Origin: Arsenicibacter rosenii
GTDB lineage: Bacteria; Bacteroidota; Bacteroidia; Cytophagales; Spirosomataceae
Direction: 5' to 3'
NCBI RefSeq assembly: GCF_001870735.1
Contig: NZ_MORL01000032.1
Span: 1 to 54,704 of the forward strand
Length of the DNA stretch: 54,704 bases
The notes below the pieces were generated by a model. That model was not told where the DNA came from and ran no database searches. It worked only from the letters and a program-made list of their open reading frames with translations. Below are positions 1 through 8,259 of this stretch, piece after piece. Each line of letters starts with the position of its first letter. Position 1 is the first letter of the stretch. The translations under genes were made by a program, and so were the position numbers.

Positions 1-109
1 AAAACTCTATATCACGCAACTTGAATTAATCTAATAAAAAAACGGCAGAATACAGGAAAGTACATGATGGGTGAGTATTGGTTTTCGTCAATCTTTACGC
101 TACTAAAGT

Positions 110-132
110 AAAGCCCTTCCCGGCGGGGCTTT
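110..132. terminator. Hairpin upstream of GH105 gene
   Basis: AAAGCCC at 110-116 pairs with GGGCTTT at 126-132 around a 9-base loop, and a short pyrimidine stretch follows. It probably terminates a gene lying left of the window. No coding region that I trust lies in bases 1-174. Confidence 0.4.
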
Positions 133-174
133 CTCTGGTAAAACGTATACCTGCCCTTTCTTATCAGAATCAAA

Positions 175-1536
175 ATGAAAACACTGACTACCAGCATCTT
201 ATTCTCAATTACACTTATTTCCGGTGCCGTAAACGCCCAGAAAGCGCCGGCAAAAGCCAACGATTCAACAACCCCGCTGCACGCCTTACAGCCCGATTAT
301 AGTGTGCCGTATGGCAATCCGGGCATCGAAGGAGTCACTAAAGTCCTGAACCGGGTGTATACGTATCTGGACGCCGTAACGCCTACCGAAATCGTTGATA
401 AAGCAACGGGTAAACCCATTACCGATAAAAGCAGTTTTAACCCGAATGCCGTCATTAAGCCCGGTGATTTCCGGCTCACCAGTTATGAGTGGGGTGTCAC
501 CTATGCCGGTATGCTGCTGGCGACCGAAGCCACCGGCGACCCGCGCTATGCGGCCTATACCAATAAACGGATCGATTTCCTGAACAGTGTCCGGTCTTAT
601 TTCAAGGATCAGGTAGCTGCTAACCCAACCGCCAATACATCATTGCGGCAGTTGCTGGCACCCCATGCGCTTGATGATTGCGGGGCCGTGTGTGCGGCTA
701 TGGTCAAGGCCTCCCTGGCAGGTGGCCTCAAGGTTGATCCTCGCCCGCAGATTGATACCTACATCAACTACATCCAGACCAAAGAACATCGCCTTGCCGA
801 CGGGACACTGGCCCGCAACAGGCCACAGAAAAACACCCTCTGGCTGGATGATCTTTTCATGAGTGTACCCGCCCTGGCGCAGATGGGCAAGCTGACCGGC
901 GAAACAAAGTACTACGATGAAGCCGTGAAACAGGTGCTCCTGTTCTCAAAACGCATGTTCAACAAGGAAAAAGGGCTTTATATGCACGGATGGGTCGAAG
1001 GGATGGACACCCACCCTGAGTTCCACTGGGCACGCGCCAATGGCTGGGCCATCATGACCAAGGTTGAACTGCTGGATGTGCTGCCGGAAAACCACTCCGG
1101 CCGCCCGGCGATCCTTGCGTTACTGAAAGCACATGCCAAAGGGCTGGCCGCTCATCAGTCGGGTATGGGCTTCTGGCATCAACTCCTCGACCGGACAGAT
1201 TCGTACCTCGAAACCTCGGCAACGGCAATTTACGCTTATTCCATTGCCCGTGCCATCAACCGGGGCTGGCTTGATCCGCTGGCCTATGGTCCGATGACGT
1301 TACTGGCCTGGAATGCCGTGGCGACCAAAGTCAATCAGCAGGGCCAGGTAGAAGGCACCTGCGTTGGTACGGGCATGGCCTTCGATCCGGCGTTTTATTA
1401 TTACCGCCCGATTAATGTCTATGCTGCCCACGGGTACGGCCCTGTGCTGCTGGCCGGTGCCGAAGTGATCCATCTGCTGAAAAAACGGGCATTCGAAATG
1501 AACGATAGCTCGGTTCAGCTACTCGAAAAGCGATAA
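175..1536 (+). CDS. GH88/GH105 unsaturated rhamnogalacturonyl hydrolase
   Basis: This is a 453-residue secreted protein with a signal peptide of about 21 residues ending in AQK. The family removes the unsaturated galacturonyl residue that lyases leave on rhamnogalacturonan oligosaccharides. Seen in the sequence are the (alpha/alpha)6-barrel motifs HALDDCGAV, WLDDLFMSVPALAQMGKLTG (with the Asp pair expected at the active site), HWARANGWAIM and a late GFWHQLLDRTDSYLETSAT block. These fit YteR/YesR-like GH105 enzymes, and the length is slightly above the family norm. It precedes a PL11 lyase and a CE12 esterase on the same strand, which fits stepwise breakdown of pectin side-chain regions. The start is the only ATG that gives a full signal peptide. 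Confidence 0.93.
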   Translation: MKTLTTSILFSITLISGAVNAQKAPAKANDSTTPLHALQPDYSVPYGNPGIEGVTKVLNRVYTYLDAVTPTEIVDKATGKPITDKSSFNPNAVIKPGDFRLTSYEWGVTYAGMLLATEATGDPRYAAYTNKRIDFLNSVRSYFKDQVAANPTANTSLRQLLAPHALDDCGAVCAAMVKASLAGGLKVDPRPQIDTYINYIQTKEHRLADGTLARNRPQKNTLWLDDLFMSVPALAQMGKLTGETKYYDEAVKQVLLFSKRMFNKEKGLYMHGWVEGMDTHPEFHWARANGWAIMTKVELLDVLPENHSGRPAILALLKAHAKGLAAHQSGMGFWHQLLDRTDSYLETSATAIYAYSIARAINRGWLDPLAYGPMTLLAWNAVATKVNQQGQVEGTCVGTGMAFDPAFYYYRPINVYAAHGYGPVLLAGAEVIHLLKKRAFEMNDSSVQLLEKR

Positions 1537-1543
1537 ACAAATT

Positions 1544-1740
1544 ATGATGCGAACAGCATGGTTGCTGGTACTGGCGGGCCCGGCCCTGGGACAGACAACA
1601 CCGATGGCCTTTGATTTCGGTCCGGGTAACGTACAGAAAGGCTACACGCGACGTTTAATCCGGCACAGCCCGACCCGATTCAGTCGTGGTACTGGCCGCT
1701 CAGCCCAATGATTACCGCCATCAAACCGGACGGTAATTAA
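1544..1740 (+). pseudogene. Fused remnant: secreted 'FDFG' enzyme N-terminus plus foreign tail
   Basis: An ATG at 1544 opens a signal peptide followed by AFDFGPGNVQKGYTR. That opening is typical of extra-domain rhamnogalacturonan acetylesterase or related pectin enzymes. The frame degenerates after codon 36 and stops at 1709-1711. Near base 1651 a different frame (from ACG TTT AAT) reads TFNPAQPDPIQSWYWPLSPM and stops at 1738-1740. It has a normal protein-end composition and is closed upstream by a stop at 1627. The simplest reading is an internal deletion that joined the start of one gene to the end of the same or another gene with a frame change. It lies between the GH105 and PL11 genes. 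I could not identify which gene the tail came from. Confidence 0.6.
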
Positions 1741-1753
1741 CCCTGAACCCGTT

Positions 1754-3613
1754 ATGAAAGCACATAGCCAACTTTTCTTTTTTCTGTTGCTGATTACCAC
1801 CGTTGCGCAGGCACAACGGCTCATGGAAAACCTGGGCCGCGGGCTGATTGCCATCCCGCAAGCCGGCAACAGCGTCTATATCGGCTGGCGGTTGCTGGGC
1901 ACAGAGCCCGATGAAATTGCGTTTAACCTATACCGGAAATCGGGGAACAGCAAACCCGTGAAGCTGAATGCAGCCCCCCTCCGGCAAAGTACCAACTTTG
2001 TCGATCAGGAAGCTGACCTCAGCAAACCAACGCAATATACGGTCAGAGCAGTCATGAACGGCAAGGAACAGGCTGACAGCAAACCGTTTATACTAGCGGC
2101 CAATGCCCCCATTCAGTCGTATCTGACCCTCCCGCTACAGACACCCGAAGGCTACGTCCCGAACGATGCGTCGGCGGCCGATCTGGACGGCGATGGCGAA
2201 TATGATCTGGTAGTGCACCAGACCCGGAATGGCCGCGACAACTCGCAGAAGGGTCTCACCGGCGCGCCCATCCTCGAAGGCTATAAACTCGATGGCACCC
2301 TGCTCTGGCGCATCAATCTCGGTACCAACATCCGCGAAGGGGCCCACTACACCCAGTTTATGGTCTATGACCTCGACGGCGACGGACGCGCCGAAGTCGC
2401 CTGCAAAACCGCCGACGGCACCATCGACGGTCTGGGCAAAGTCATCGGCGATTCCAGTAAACACTGGGTCGACCGCGACGAAAACAGCCCCCGCTTCGGT
2501 AAAATCATGGACGGGCCGGAGTACTTCACCATTTTCGACGGCAAAACCGGAGCGGCCCTTGCTACAACCGATTACATCCCGTCGCGCAACCCCACCAATG
2601 GCTGGGGCGGCGTTGGCGGCATCGGCGGCAATGACAACAACGGCAACCGTGTCGACCGGTTTCTGGCCTGCGTCGCTTATCTCGATGGCAAACGCCCGAG
2701 CGTGGTCATGTGTCGCGGTTATTATGGCCGCACCGTTCTGGCCGCCTGGGACTGGCGCAACGGTAAGCTCACGTCCCGCTGGGTGTTCGATTCAAACGAT
2801 ATTCCGGACTATTCGGGCATGGGCAATCATAACCTGACCGTGACGGATGTTGACAGCGACGGCAAAGACGAAATCATTTATGGGTCCATGGCGGTTGACG
2901 ATACGGGAAAACCGCTCTTTACCACTAAATTACGCCATGGCGATGCCCTGCACGTATCGGACCTCGACCCCTCACGGCCCGGTCTCGAAGCGTTTGGTAT
3001 CCACGAAAACGAAGCGCGGATTCCGGGCTATGAAAACGGCTTCGGGGCGGCTCTGTTTGATGCACGGACGGGTGAAATCCTTTGGGGCAAAATGCCGGGG
3101 GAAGACGTTGGCCGGGGCGTGGCCGAAGACATTGACTCGACCAATGTCGGGGCCGAAGTCTGGTGGTCGGGGTCGAACGGGATTTACAATACCAAAGGTG
3201 ACCGCGTCGGCGACAATCCTTCTTCGACCAACTTTCTGGTCTGGTGGGACGGTGACCTGACCCGCGAACTTCTCGACGGCAACCACATTGACAAATACCG
3301 TGCAGGCCGGTTGTTTACGGCCGAAGGCTGCTCGTCGAATAACGGCTCTAAATCAACGCCCGCCCTGAGTGCTGATCTCTTTGGCGACTGGCGGGAAGAG
3401 GTGGTGCTCCGGACGAATGACAACAAAAGCCTGCGCATTTTTTCGACGACCATCCCGACCCGCTACCGGTTTTATACGCTCATGCACGATCCGCAATACC
3501 GGCTGAGCATTGCCTGGCAGAACGTGGCCTACAACCAGCCGCCACACACCGGCTTTTTTCTGGGCCACGGGATGAAAACCCCGCCGAAGCCTTTTATCAC
3601 GTTAACCCGATAG
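1754..3613 (+). CDS. Rhamnogalacturonan lyase (PL11)
   Basis: This is a 619-residue secreted protein with a signal peptide of about 20 residues ending in AQAQ. The opening RLMENLGRGLIAIPQ, then VYIGWRLLGTEPDEIAFNLYR, and the repeated Ca-binding-like blades (DLDGDGEYDLV, DLDGDGRAEV, DVDSDGKDEI) are characteristic of PL11 eight-bladed propeller lyases such as YesW/YesX. These cleave rhamnogalacturonan-I between rhamnose and galacturonate by beta-elimination. NPTNGWGGVGGIGGNDNNGN and the C-terminal RYRFYTLMHDPQYRLSIAWQ are further family blocks. Length matches the family. It is followed 45 bases later by the CE12 esterase, so the two are probably co-transcribed. Confidence 0.95.
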   Translation: MKAHSQLFFFLLLITTVAQAQRLMENLGRGLIAIPQAGNSVYIGWRLLGTEPDEIAFNLYRKSGNSKPVKLNAAPLRQSTNFVDQEADLSKPTQYTVRAVMNGKEQADSKPFILAANAPIQSYLTLPLQTPEGYVPNDASAADLDGDGEYDLVVHQTRNGRDNSQKGLTGAPILEGYKLDGTLLWRINLGTNIREGAHYTQFMVYDLDGDGRAEVACKTADGTIDGLGKVIGDSSKHWVDRDENSPRFGKIMDGPEYFTIFDGKTGAALATTDYIPSRNPTNGWGGVGGIGGNDNNGNRVDRFLACVAYLDGKRPSVVMCRGYYGRTVLAAWDWRNGKLTSRWVFDSNDIPDYSGMGNHNLTVTDVDSDGKDEIIYGSMAVDDTGKPLFTTKLRHGDALHVSDLDPSRPGLEAFGIHENEARIPGYENGFGAALFDARTGEILWGKMPGEDVGRGVAEDIDSTNVGAEVWWSGSNGIYNTKGDRVGDNPSSTNFLVWWDGDLTRELLDGNHIDKYRAGRLFTAEGCSSNNGSKSTPALSADLFGDWREEVVLRTNDNKSLRIFSTTIPTRYRFYTLMHDPQYRLSIAWQNVAYNQPPHTGFFLGHGMKTPPKPFITLTR

Positions 3614-3658
3614 CCGCTATTGCATCAACCAACCTATTGATTATAACCTGTTCTGTAT

Positions 3659-4429
3659 ATGAAAAAGCTCTTATTATTTTGCTTTATCTGCTTTGCGTTC
3701 AGCCAGTTTCAGCAGCGCCCGACGCTTTACATCATCGGTGATTCGACGGTCCGTAACGGATCGGGCAAAGGCTCTGATGGCCTTTGGGGCTGGGGTAGCG
3801 TTATCAGTCCGTATTTCGATACAACCCGCATCCATATTGAAAACCATGCCATTGGCGGACGCAGCAGCCGCACGTTTCTGACAGAAGGCCGCTGGGATAA
3901 AATCATGGCGGCGCTTAAACCCGGCGATTTTGTGATCATGCAGTTCGGCCACAACGATGGAGGAGCCATCAACGACACCACCCGTGCCCGCGGCTCAATC
4001 AAGGGCATTGGCGACGAAACGGAAGAAATCGACAACCTGCTGACGAAGAAACACGAAATCGTACACTCCTATGGCTGGTACATGAAAAAGTACATCCGCG
4101 ATACCAAAAGTAAGAGGGCCACGCCGATTGTGTGTTCGCTGGTGCCCCGCAATGTCTGGAAAGACGGTAAGGTACAGCGCGGGGTAAACAGCTACGCCAC
4201 CTGGGCAGCGCAGTGTGCCGCCGCCGAAGGAACCACGTTTATTGACCTCAATGAGCATATCGCCAAAAAATACGAAGCCGGCTATGACGAAGCGAAACTG
4301 AAAGCGGAGTTCTTCCCCGGCGACCATACGCATACCAACCTGGCCGGCGCAAAATTCAACGCGGCGGCTGTCGTAGAAGGGCTGCAGCAACAACCCGCCT
4401 GCCCGCTGAATCAATACCTGAAAAAGTAA
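3659..4429 (+). CDS. Rhamnogalacturonan acetylesterase (CE12, SGNH hydrolase)
   Basis: This 256-residue secreted SGNH hydrolase has a short signal peptide. Block I is YIIGDSTVRNG, with the nucleophile Ser29. Block II is NHAIGGRSSRTF, block III QFGHNDGG, and block V GDHTHTN supplies the Asp-x-x-His pair. These are the CE12 signatures. The enzyme removes acetyl groups from galacturonate in rhamnogalacturonan and so opens the chain to the upstream lyase. It lacks the extra N-terminal FDFG module seen in the remnant at 1544, so the broken gene may have been a second, larger esterase (inference). A palindromic repeat lies 10 bases after the stop. Confidence 0.93.
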   Translation: MKKLLLFCFICFAFSQFQQRPTLYIIGDSTVRNGSGKGSDGLWGWGSVISPYFDTTRIHIENHAIGGRSSRTFLTEGRWDKIMAALKPGDFVIMQFGHNDGGAINDTTRARGSIKGIGDETEEIDNLLTKKHEIVHSYGWYMKKYIRDTKSKRATPIVCSLVPRNVWKDGKVQRGVNSYATWAAQCAAAEGTTFIDLNEHIAKKYEAGYDEAKLKAEFFPGDHTHTNLAGAKFNAAAVVEGLQQQPACPLNQYLKK

Positions 4430-4439
4430 TTAGTGGTTA

Positions 4440-4470
4440 GTGGTGGCACGACTTTGAGTCGTGCCACCAC
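4440..4470. repeat. Perfect palindrome, GTGGCACGACT type (copy 1)
   Basis: Arms of 14 bases (GTGGTGGCACGACT at 4440-4453 and its complement at 4457-4470) enclose a 3-base TTG loop. It sits just after the CE12 stop. A second copy with a 12-base stem lies at 5972-5998. It probably folds as RNA and may act as a terminator, although no T-run follows. The two copies bracket the GH30 gene. Confidence 0.85.
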
Positions 4471-4522
4471 TGATTGGAATACCCCTGAGACAATAAAGTC
4501 TTCGTGCCTGTTATTGTCTTCG

Positions 4523-4530
4523 TACCTTCG
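4523..4530 (+). promoter_or_regulatory. Possible -7 element of the GH30 gene
   Basis: TACCTTCG differs from the Bacteroidota -7 consensus TAnnTTTG at one position and lies 24 bases before the GH30 ATG. I see no convincing -33 TTG at the expected spacing, so this is tentative. Confidence 0.3.
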
Positions 4531-4554
4531 TAGCAAAATTCCTTAACTACGACG

Positions 4555-5949
4555 ATGAAGCAAACCCTTACCGCACTGGCCTGTGCCGGTCTGCTGACGC
4601 TTTCGCGTTTCGGGGCAATGGCGCAGCCCATTGCCCTCTGGCTGACGAACCCCAACGGCGCTGACCTGTTCAAAAAGCAACCTACTGCACTGACCTTTCA
4701 GTCTGCTTCGGCAACTGGCCCGGTCATTGAGCTCGACCCCGCCCAAACCTATCAGTCCATGGACGGCTTCGGCTATACGCTGACCGGCGGGAGTGCGATG
4801 CTGTTGCAAAAAATGGACGCCCACCAACGGGCGGCAATCCTGAAGGAACTCTTTGCGACCGATGGCAACAACATCGGCGTCAGCTTCCTGAGAATCAGCA
4901 TCGGAGCTTCCGACCTCGACGACCGCACGTTTTCGTACAATGACCTGCCCGCCGGTCAAACCGACCCTGAACTGACTAAATTCAGTCTGGCCCCTGATAA
5001 ACCCTGGCTTATTCCGGTGTTGAAGCAGATACTGGCCATCAACCCGGCCATCACCATTATGGGTTCGCCCTGGTCGCCGCCCGCGTGGATGAAAACCAAC
5101 GGTGAAACCAAAGGCGGCAGCCTGAAACCGGAGTTTTATGCGGTATATGCGCAGTATTTCGTCAAATATATTCAGAGCATGAAGCGCGAGGGTATCCGGA
5201 TTGATGCCATCACCATCCAGAATGAACCGCTGCATCCGGGCAATAACCCAAGCCTGCTGATGCTGCCCGAACAGCAGGCTGCGTTTATCAAAAACAACCT
5301 CGGACCGGCATTCAAAGCGGTGGGCATCACGACCCGTATCCTGCTCTATGACCACAACGCCGACCGCATTGATTATCCGATCTCAATCCTGAATGATCCC
5401 GAGGCGAAGCAATACGTCGACGGTTCGGCGTTTCACCTGTATGGCGGCAAGGTTGAGGCCTTGACAGAAGTACACAACGCCCATCCCGACAAACACATTT
5501 ATTTCACCGAGCAATGGATTGGTGCGCCGGGCAATATGAAGGGGGATATGAACTGGCACGTCAGAAACCTGATTATCGGTGCAACCCGCAACTGGAGCCG
5601 GACTGTGCTGGAGTGGAACCTCGCCGCCGACCCGAAACAACAGCCCCATACCATCGGTGGCTGTACGGGATGTCTGGGAGCGCTGACTATCGACGGCAGT
5701 GCCATCACCCGTAATCCGGCGTATTATATCGTGGCCACTGCCAGCAAGTTTGTGCGGCCGGGTTCGGTCCGCGTTGCCTCGTCGATGCCGGATAAGCTGC
5801 CCAACGTGGCTTTCCGGACACCCAAGGGAGAACATGTACTGATTGTGTTGAACGAAGAGGCCGTTACTCAATCGTTTTCGGTCCGGTTCAAGGGCAAAAC
5901 CCTGACCGCCTCACTGCCCGCCAACTCGGCAGGAACGTTTGTGTGGTAG
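4555..5949 (+). CDS. GH30 family glycoside hydrolase (glucosylceramidase-like)
   Basis: This 464-residue protein has a signal peptide of about 23 residues. MDGFGYTLTGGSAMLL, GVSFLRISIGASD, MGSPWSPPAWMKT and TIQNEPLHPGNNP are hallmark blocks of GH30 (beta/alpha)8 enzymes. The acid/base is Glu224 in IQNEP and the nucleophile is Glu319 in YFTEQW. A C-terminal beta-sandwich from about residue 385 ends in LPANSAGTFVW, as is usual for the family. GH30 covers beta-glucosidases, beta-1,6-glucanases and others, so the substrate cannot be read from this sequence. Its place next to a pectin locus suggests plant or fungal cell-wall glycans. It is flanked on both sides by the same palindromic repeat. Confidence 0.92.
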   Translation: MKQTLTALACAGLLTLSRFGAMAQPIALWLTNPNGADLFKKQPTALTFQSASATGPVIELDPAQTYQSMDGFGYTLTGGSAMLLQKMDAHQRAAILKELFATDGNNIGVSFLRISIGASDLDDRTFSYNDLPAGQTDPELTKFSLAPDKPWLIPVLKQILAINPAITIMGSPWSPPAWMKTNGETKGGSLKPEFYAVYAQYFVKYIQSMKREGIRIDAITIQNEPLHPGNNPSLLMLPEQQAAFIKNNLGPAFKAVGITTRILLYDHNADRIDYPISILNDPEAKQYVDGSAFHLYGGKVEALTEVHNAHPDKHIYFTEQWIGAPGNMKGDMNWHVRNLIIGATRNWSRTVLEWNLAADPKQQPHTIGGCTGCLGALTIDGSAITRNPAYYIVATASKFVRPGSVRVASSMPDKLPNVAFRTPKGEHVLIVLNEEAVTQSFSVRFKGKTLTASLPANSAGTFVW

Positions 5950-5971
5950 CTTTCAGACCATGAAGACGGGA

Positions 5972-5998
5972 GGTGGCACGACTCTAAGTCGTGCCACC
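5972..5998. repeat. Perfect palindrome, GTGGCACGACT type (copy 2)
   Basis: GGTGGCACGACT (5972-5983) pairs with its complement (5987-5998) around a CTA loop. Apart from the loop and the outermost bases it is identical to the copy at 4440. It lies between the convergent GH30 and nitrilase-family genes, where a two-way terminator would be useful. Confidence 0.85.
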
Positions 5999-6010
5999 AC
6001 GGCTAAACCT

Positions 6011-6910
6011 CTAAATCTGCACCGTCACGACCTTAATATCTTCCAGATAGAAGCCCGTGTGGAGGCGTTGGTGATCCTTGTAGTTGAACACCTGTCCGTC
6101 TTCGCGGACATGATCCAGCAGTGATAAATCCAGCGACTGTACGAGCCAGCCGGGCTGCTGCGGCGACATAGTTTTGACAATACCTTCTTCGGGCAGTTTT
6201 TTGTCGGGAGCCGCGTAAATAGCGGCAAATCCGTAGTTCAGATCGACAGCCGGCGACCAGGGGGCTTCTCCGATGGTCTGGGCAACAATCGTATACGCCT
6301 GATTTTCGAGCGCCCGGGCCCGGGCACCAACGTGTACGCGGGTGGCTCCACGGATCGTCTCCGTACAGCTTGGCGCCAGAATCAGCGAGGCACCGGCACC
6401 ACCCAGCCAATGCGAGCCCAATGCAAATTCGACGTCATAGCAAATCTGAATGCCAAAACTACCCCAGTCGGCTTCAAACAGGGTCAACTGCTTATCGGCG
6501 GTTTCAATGCCCCATTCTTCATCTTCGAAACGGGTCATAAAAAACTTATCCTGATACCCTACCCTTCCTTTGGGCGAAAACACATATACGCGGTTTACCC
6601 GCCTGCCATTCTCAATGACCGGCAGACTGGGAGCAACAATGACCACCTGATGCATCAGGGCCAGCCCGGCAAATACCTCACAAAACGCCTCCTTCAAAGA
6701 ATCCATTTCCTGAACCTGCTGCCGGATATCGTTCCTGACAGCGTCCGGAAAGATACTGACCAGCTCCATCGAGCCGTATTCCGGAAATAACAGAAGCTCA
6801 GCCTGTTGCGAAGCCGCTTCGTAGACCCACTGGCTAACGTGCGACTGCCAGGCCTCAAACGACGCATGGCTTGTGATGGGATATTGGGCCGCAGCCACGG
6901 TTACATTCAT
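6011..6910 (-). CDS. Carbon-nitrogen hydrolase (nitrilase superfamily)
   Basis: The chosen start (6910) opens MNVTVAAAQYP, the usual first strand of the fold, and gives 299 residues. A longer reading from 6952 would overlap the preceding gene. The catalytic triad is visible: Glu44 (LLLFPEYGS), Lys122 (YQDKFFMTRFE) and Cys157 (IQICYDVEF). The family hydrolyses amides or nitriles in the cytoplasm. The Tyr-Asp-Val after Cys suggests an amidase rather than a true nitrilase. It follows a GNAT gene with a 17-base gap. GNAT and carbon-nitrogen hydrolase partners are also known as single fused proteins, so they may act on the same small molecule (inference). Confidence 0.9.
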   Translation of the reverse strand: MNVTVAAAQYPITSHASFEAWQSHVSQWVYEAASQQAELLLFPEYGSMELVSIFPDAVRNDIRQQVQEMDSLKEAFCEVFAGLALMHQVVIVAPSLPVIENGRRVNRVYVFSPKGRVGYQDKFFMTRFEDEEWGIETADKQLTLFEADWGSFGIQICYDVEFALGSHWLGGAGASLILAPSCTETIRGATRVHVGARARALENQAYTIVAQTIGEAPWSPAVDLNYGFAAIYAAPDKKLPEEGIVKTMSPQQPGWLVQSLDLSLLDHVREDGQVFNYKDHQRLHTGFYLEDIKVVTVQI

Positions 6911-6927
6911 GGTTAATAAGGAGGGGT

Positions 6928-7527
6928 TTACTGGGTTAACGGCCGCATCCAATAGATCATTGGCTTTGGCGTCGAGACTGTTTCGCCGATATCGGGCCAG
7001 TCAAATTTACTTTGCAGGGCCGGTACTTTCCGGTAGCCGCGTTTGAGCCAGAAGGCGTCATTCGGGCGGTAGTCAGCGGGTTTTGCCGGATGGTGATCAC
7101 CACGGTCAACCGCGCAGAAACAGGTTGCCTCATACATACCAAAATGACGGGCATGGGCTTCCCGCTCGTCAAAAAAACGATGTCCCAGGCCAAGGCCCCG
7201 GTATGTTTTCAGCAGCATACTTTCGCCGAAATAAAAAATACGGTCCACCGCCATGCCAGCGTTTTCAAACGGTTTCCGGACCTCTGCGGTTTCGTTAATC
7301 AGCGGGATGCAGGTTGTGGCGCCAACCATGACCGGTCCGTCATAAACCGCAAACAGAAAGGCCCGCTCTGCCCGGGCATAAGTCTGAAGATACGCTTTTT
7401 CGTAGTCCTTCGAGCCTTCGTAGAGGTACGGGAAATCACGAAAGACCGTGATCCGCAACGACGCCAGCGCCTCAAAGACCTCCCCGATGCCAGCCCCCTG
7501 TTTCCTGACAAACGACAGACTTCCCAT
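6928..7527 (-). CDS. GNAT family N-acetyltransferase
   Basis: It has 199 residues from the ATG at 7527. Two in-frame GTG codons extend the reading to 7539, touching the stop of the preceding gene. The central MLLKTYRGLGLGHRFFDEREAHA is the acetyl-CoA-binding motif A (R/Q-x-x-G-x-G/A) of GNAT proteins, and the C-terminal NDAFWLKRGYRKVP fits the motif B region. The substrate is unknown. It is the middle gene of a tight minus-strand cluster with an NTF2-like protein before it and a nitrilase-family hydrolase after it, so translational coupling is likely. Confidence 0.85.
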   Translation of the reverse strand: MGSLSFVRKQGAGIGEVFEALASLRITVFRDFPYLYEGSKDYEKAYLQTYARAERAFLFAVYDGPVMVGATTCIPLINETAEVRKPFENAGMAVDRIFYFGESMLLKTYRGLGLGHRFFDEREAHARHFGMYEATCFCAVDRGDHHPAKPADYRPNDAFWLKRGYRKVPALQSKFDWPDIGETVSTPKPMIYWMRPLTQ

Positions 7528-7538
7528 AGTCGTCACCA

Positions 7539-7940
7539 CTATTCCGATACCAGCTTAATCCACAGCGGCAGGTTGTAATAGGTTGTTACCCGCGAGATTT
7601 TACCGTCAGTAACCGCCAGAAATGCAGCGGCCGGCAGCACATAGGTCTGCCCGTGAGCAGGTGGCAGCCCTTCTTCCCCCTGTTTATATATGCCGTTTAC
7701 GACAAATTCAGCGGCAACCCGCGAGTCGGCAGGCTCTGTAAAAAAAACCATATCTGTCAGGGTTTCGTCATAGGCGGTATCCATCATCCGGAGAAAATCA
7801 GTAAATTTTTCGATACCAATACGCACATCCCCCTGATTGGCCTCATGCCGGATCTCAGGATGAAGCAAGGCTAACATACCTTGCCAGTCTTTCTGGTTGA
7901 AACATGCGTAATACTGTTGTACGATTTCTAGAGCGGTCAT
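7539..7940 (-). CDS. SnoaL/NTF2-like (ketosteroid-isomerase-related) protein
   Basis: It has 133 residues from the ATG at 7940. The upstream extension in the same frame is AT-rich and unlike a protein. MTALEIVQQYYACFNQKDWQGMLALLHPEIRHEANQGDVRIG followed by a mid-protein F-x-x-FLRMM is the typical cone-shaped NTF2-like fold opening. Such proteins act as isomerases or hydrolases, or simply bind small molecules, and the ligand cannot be inferred here. It is first in the cluster with the GNAT and nitrilase-family genes. Confidence 0.8.
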   Translation of the reverse strand: MTALEIVQQYYACFNQKDWQGMLALLHPEIRHEANQGDVRIGIEKFTDFLRMMDTAYDETLTDMVFFTEPADSRVAAEFVVNGIYKQGEEGLPPAHGQTYVLPAAAFLAVTDGKISRVTTYYNLPLWIKLVSE

Positions 7941-8259
7941 GTAATTGTAAAGGTTAACGCTGTTGCTGCGCCAAAAATAATACAGATTGTATGGTGCAAT
8001 ACCTGTGACATACAACTTTACCAGAAAGCGTATTGGTTCCCCCGAAGCCTCCCCCCTGCAAATAGTTATATTCCGGATCCTTTTTTTATGTCTTTATGAT
8101 ACCTAACCACTCAATAATAAACAATATTTATTATTTTGTTTACTCTTATATTCAACAACTAATACTATATATAAACAAAAATTCAAAATATTATTCCGTC
8201 ATTATTTTTTAAAACAAAATCTGCTATGTTTAGGCCGTTAACCACCTATCTTCTGTATT
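7941..8259. other. AT-rich intergenic region upstream of TonB receptor
   Basis: No gene is supported here. The stretch 8090-8230 is strikingly AT-rich compared with both sides. It contains an inverted repeat TTTTGTTTA (8134-8142) and TAAACAAAA (8172-8180), extended imperfectly outward to AATATT. TATGTTTA at 8224-8231 resembles the -7 element TAnnTTTG with one mismatch and sits 28 bases before the receptor ATG. It is probably the promoter and control region of the receptor gene. Confidence 0.5.

Noticed and set aside
4440-4456. TGGCACGACTTTGA inside the palindrome resembles a sigma-54 -24/-12 promoter
   Set aside because: The -12 GC is missing and the resemblance is a by-product of the palindrome arm. 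The second copy lacks it as well.
4543-5355. 270-codon minus-strand frame within the GH30 gene
   Set aside because: It is antisense to conserved GH30 motifs and has no recognisable domain.
6928-6952. Overlap of the GNAT and nitrilase-family genes as a split or frameshifted fusion protein
   Set aside because: Each protein is complete with its own start. Using the ATG at 6910 removes the overlap, so separate genes are the simpler reading.
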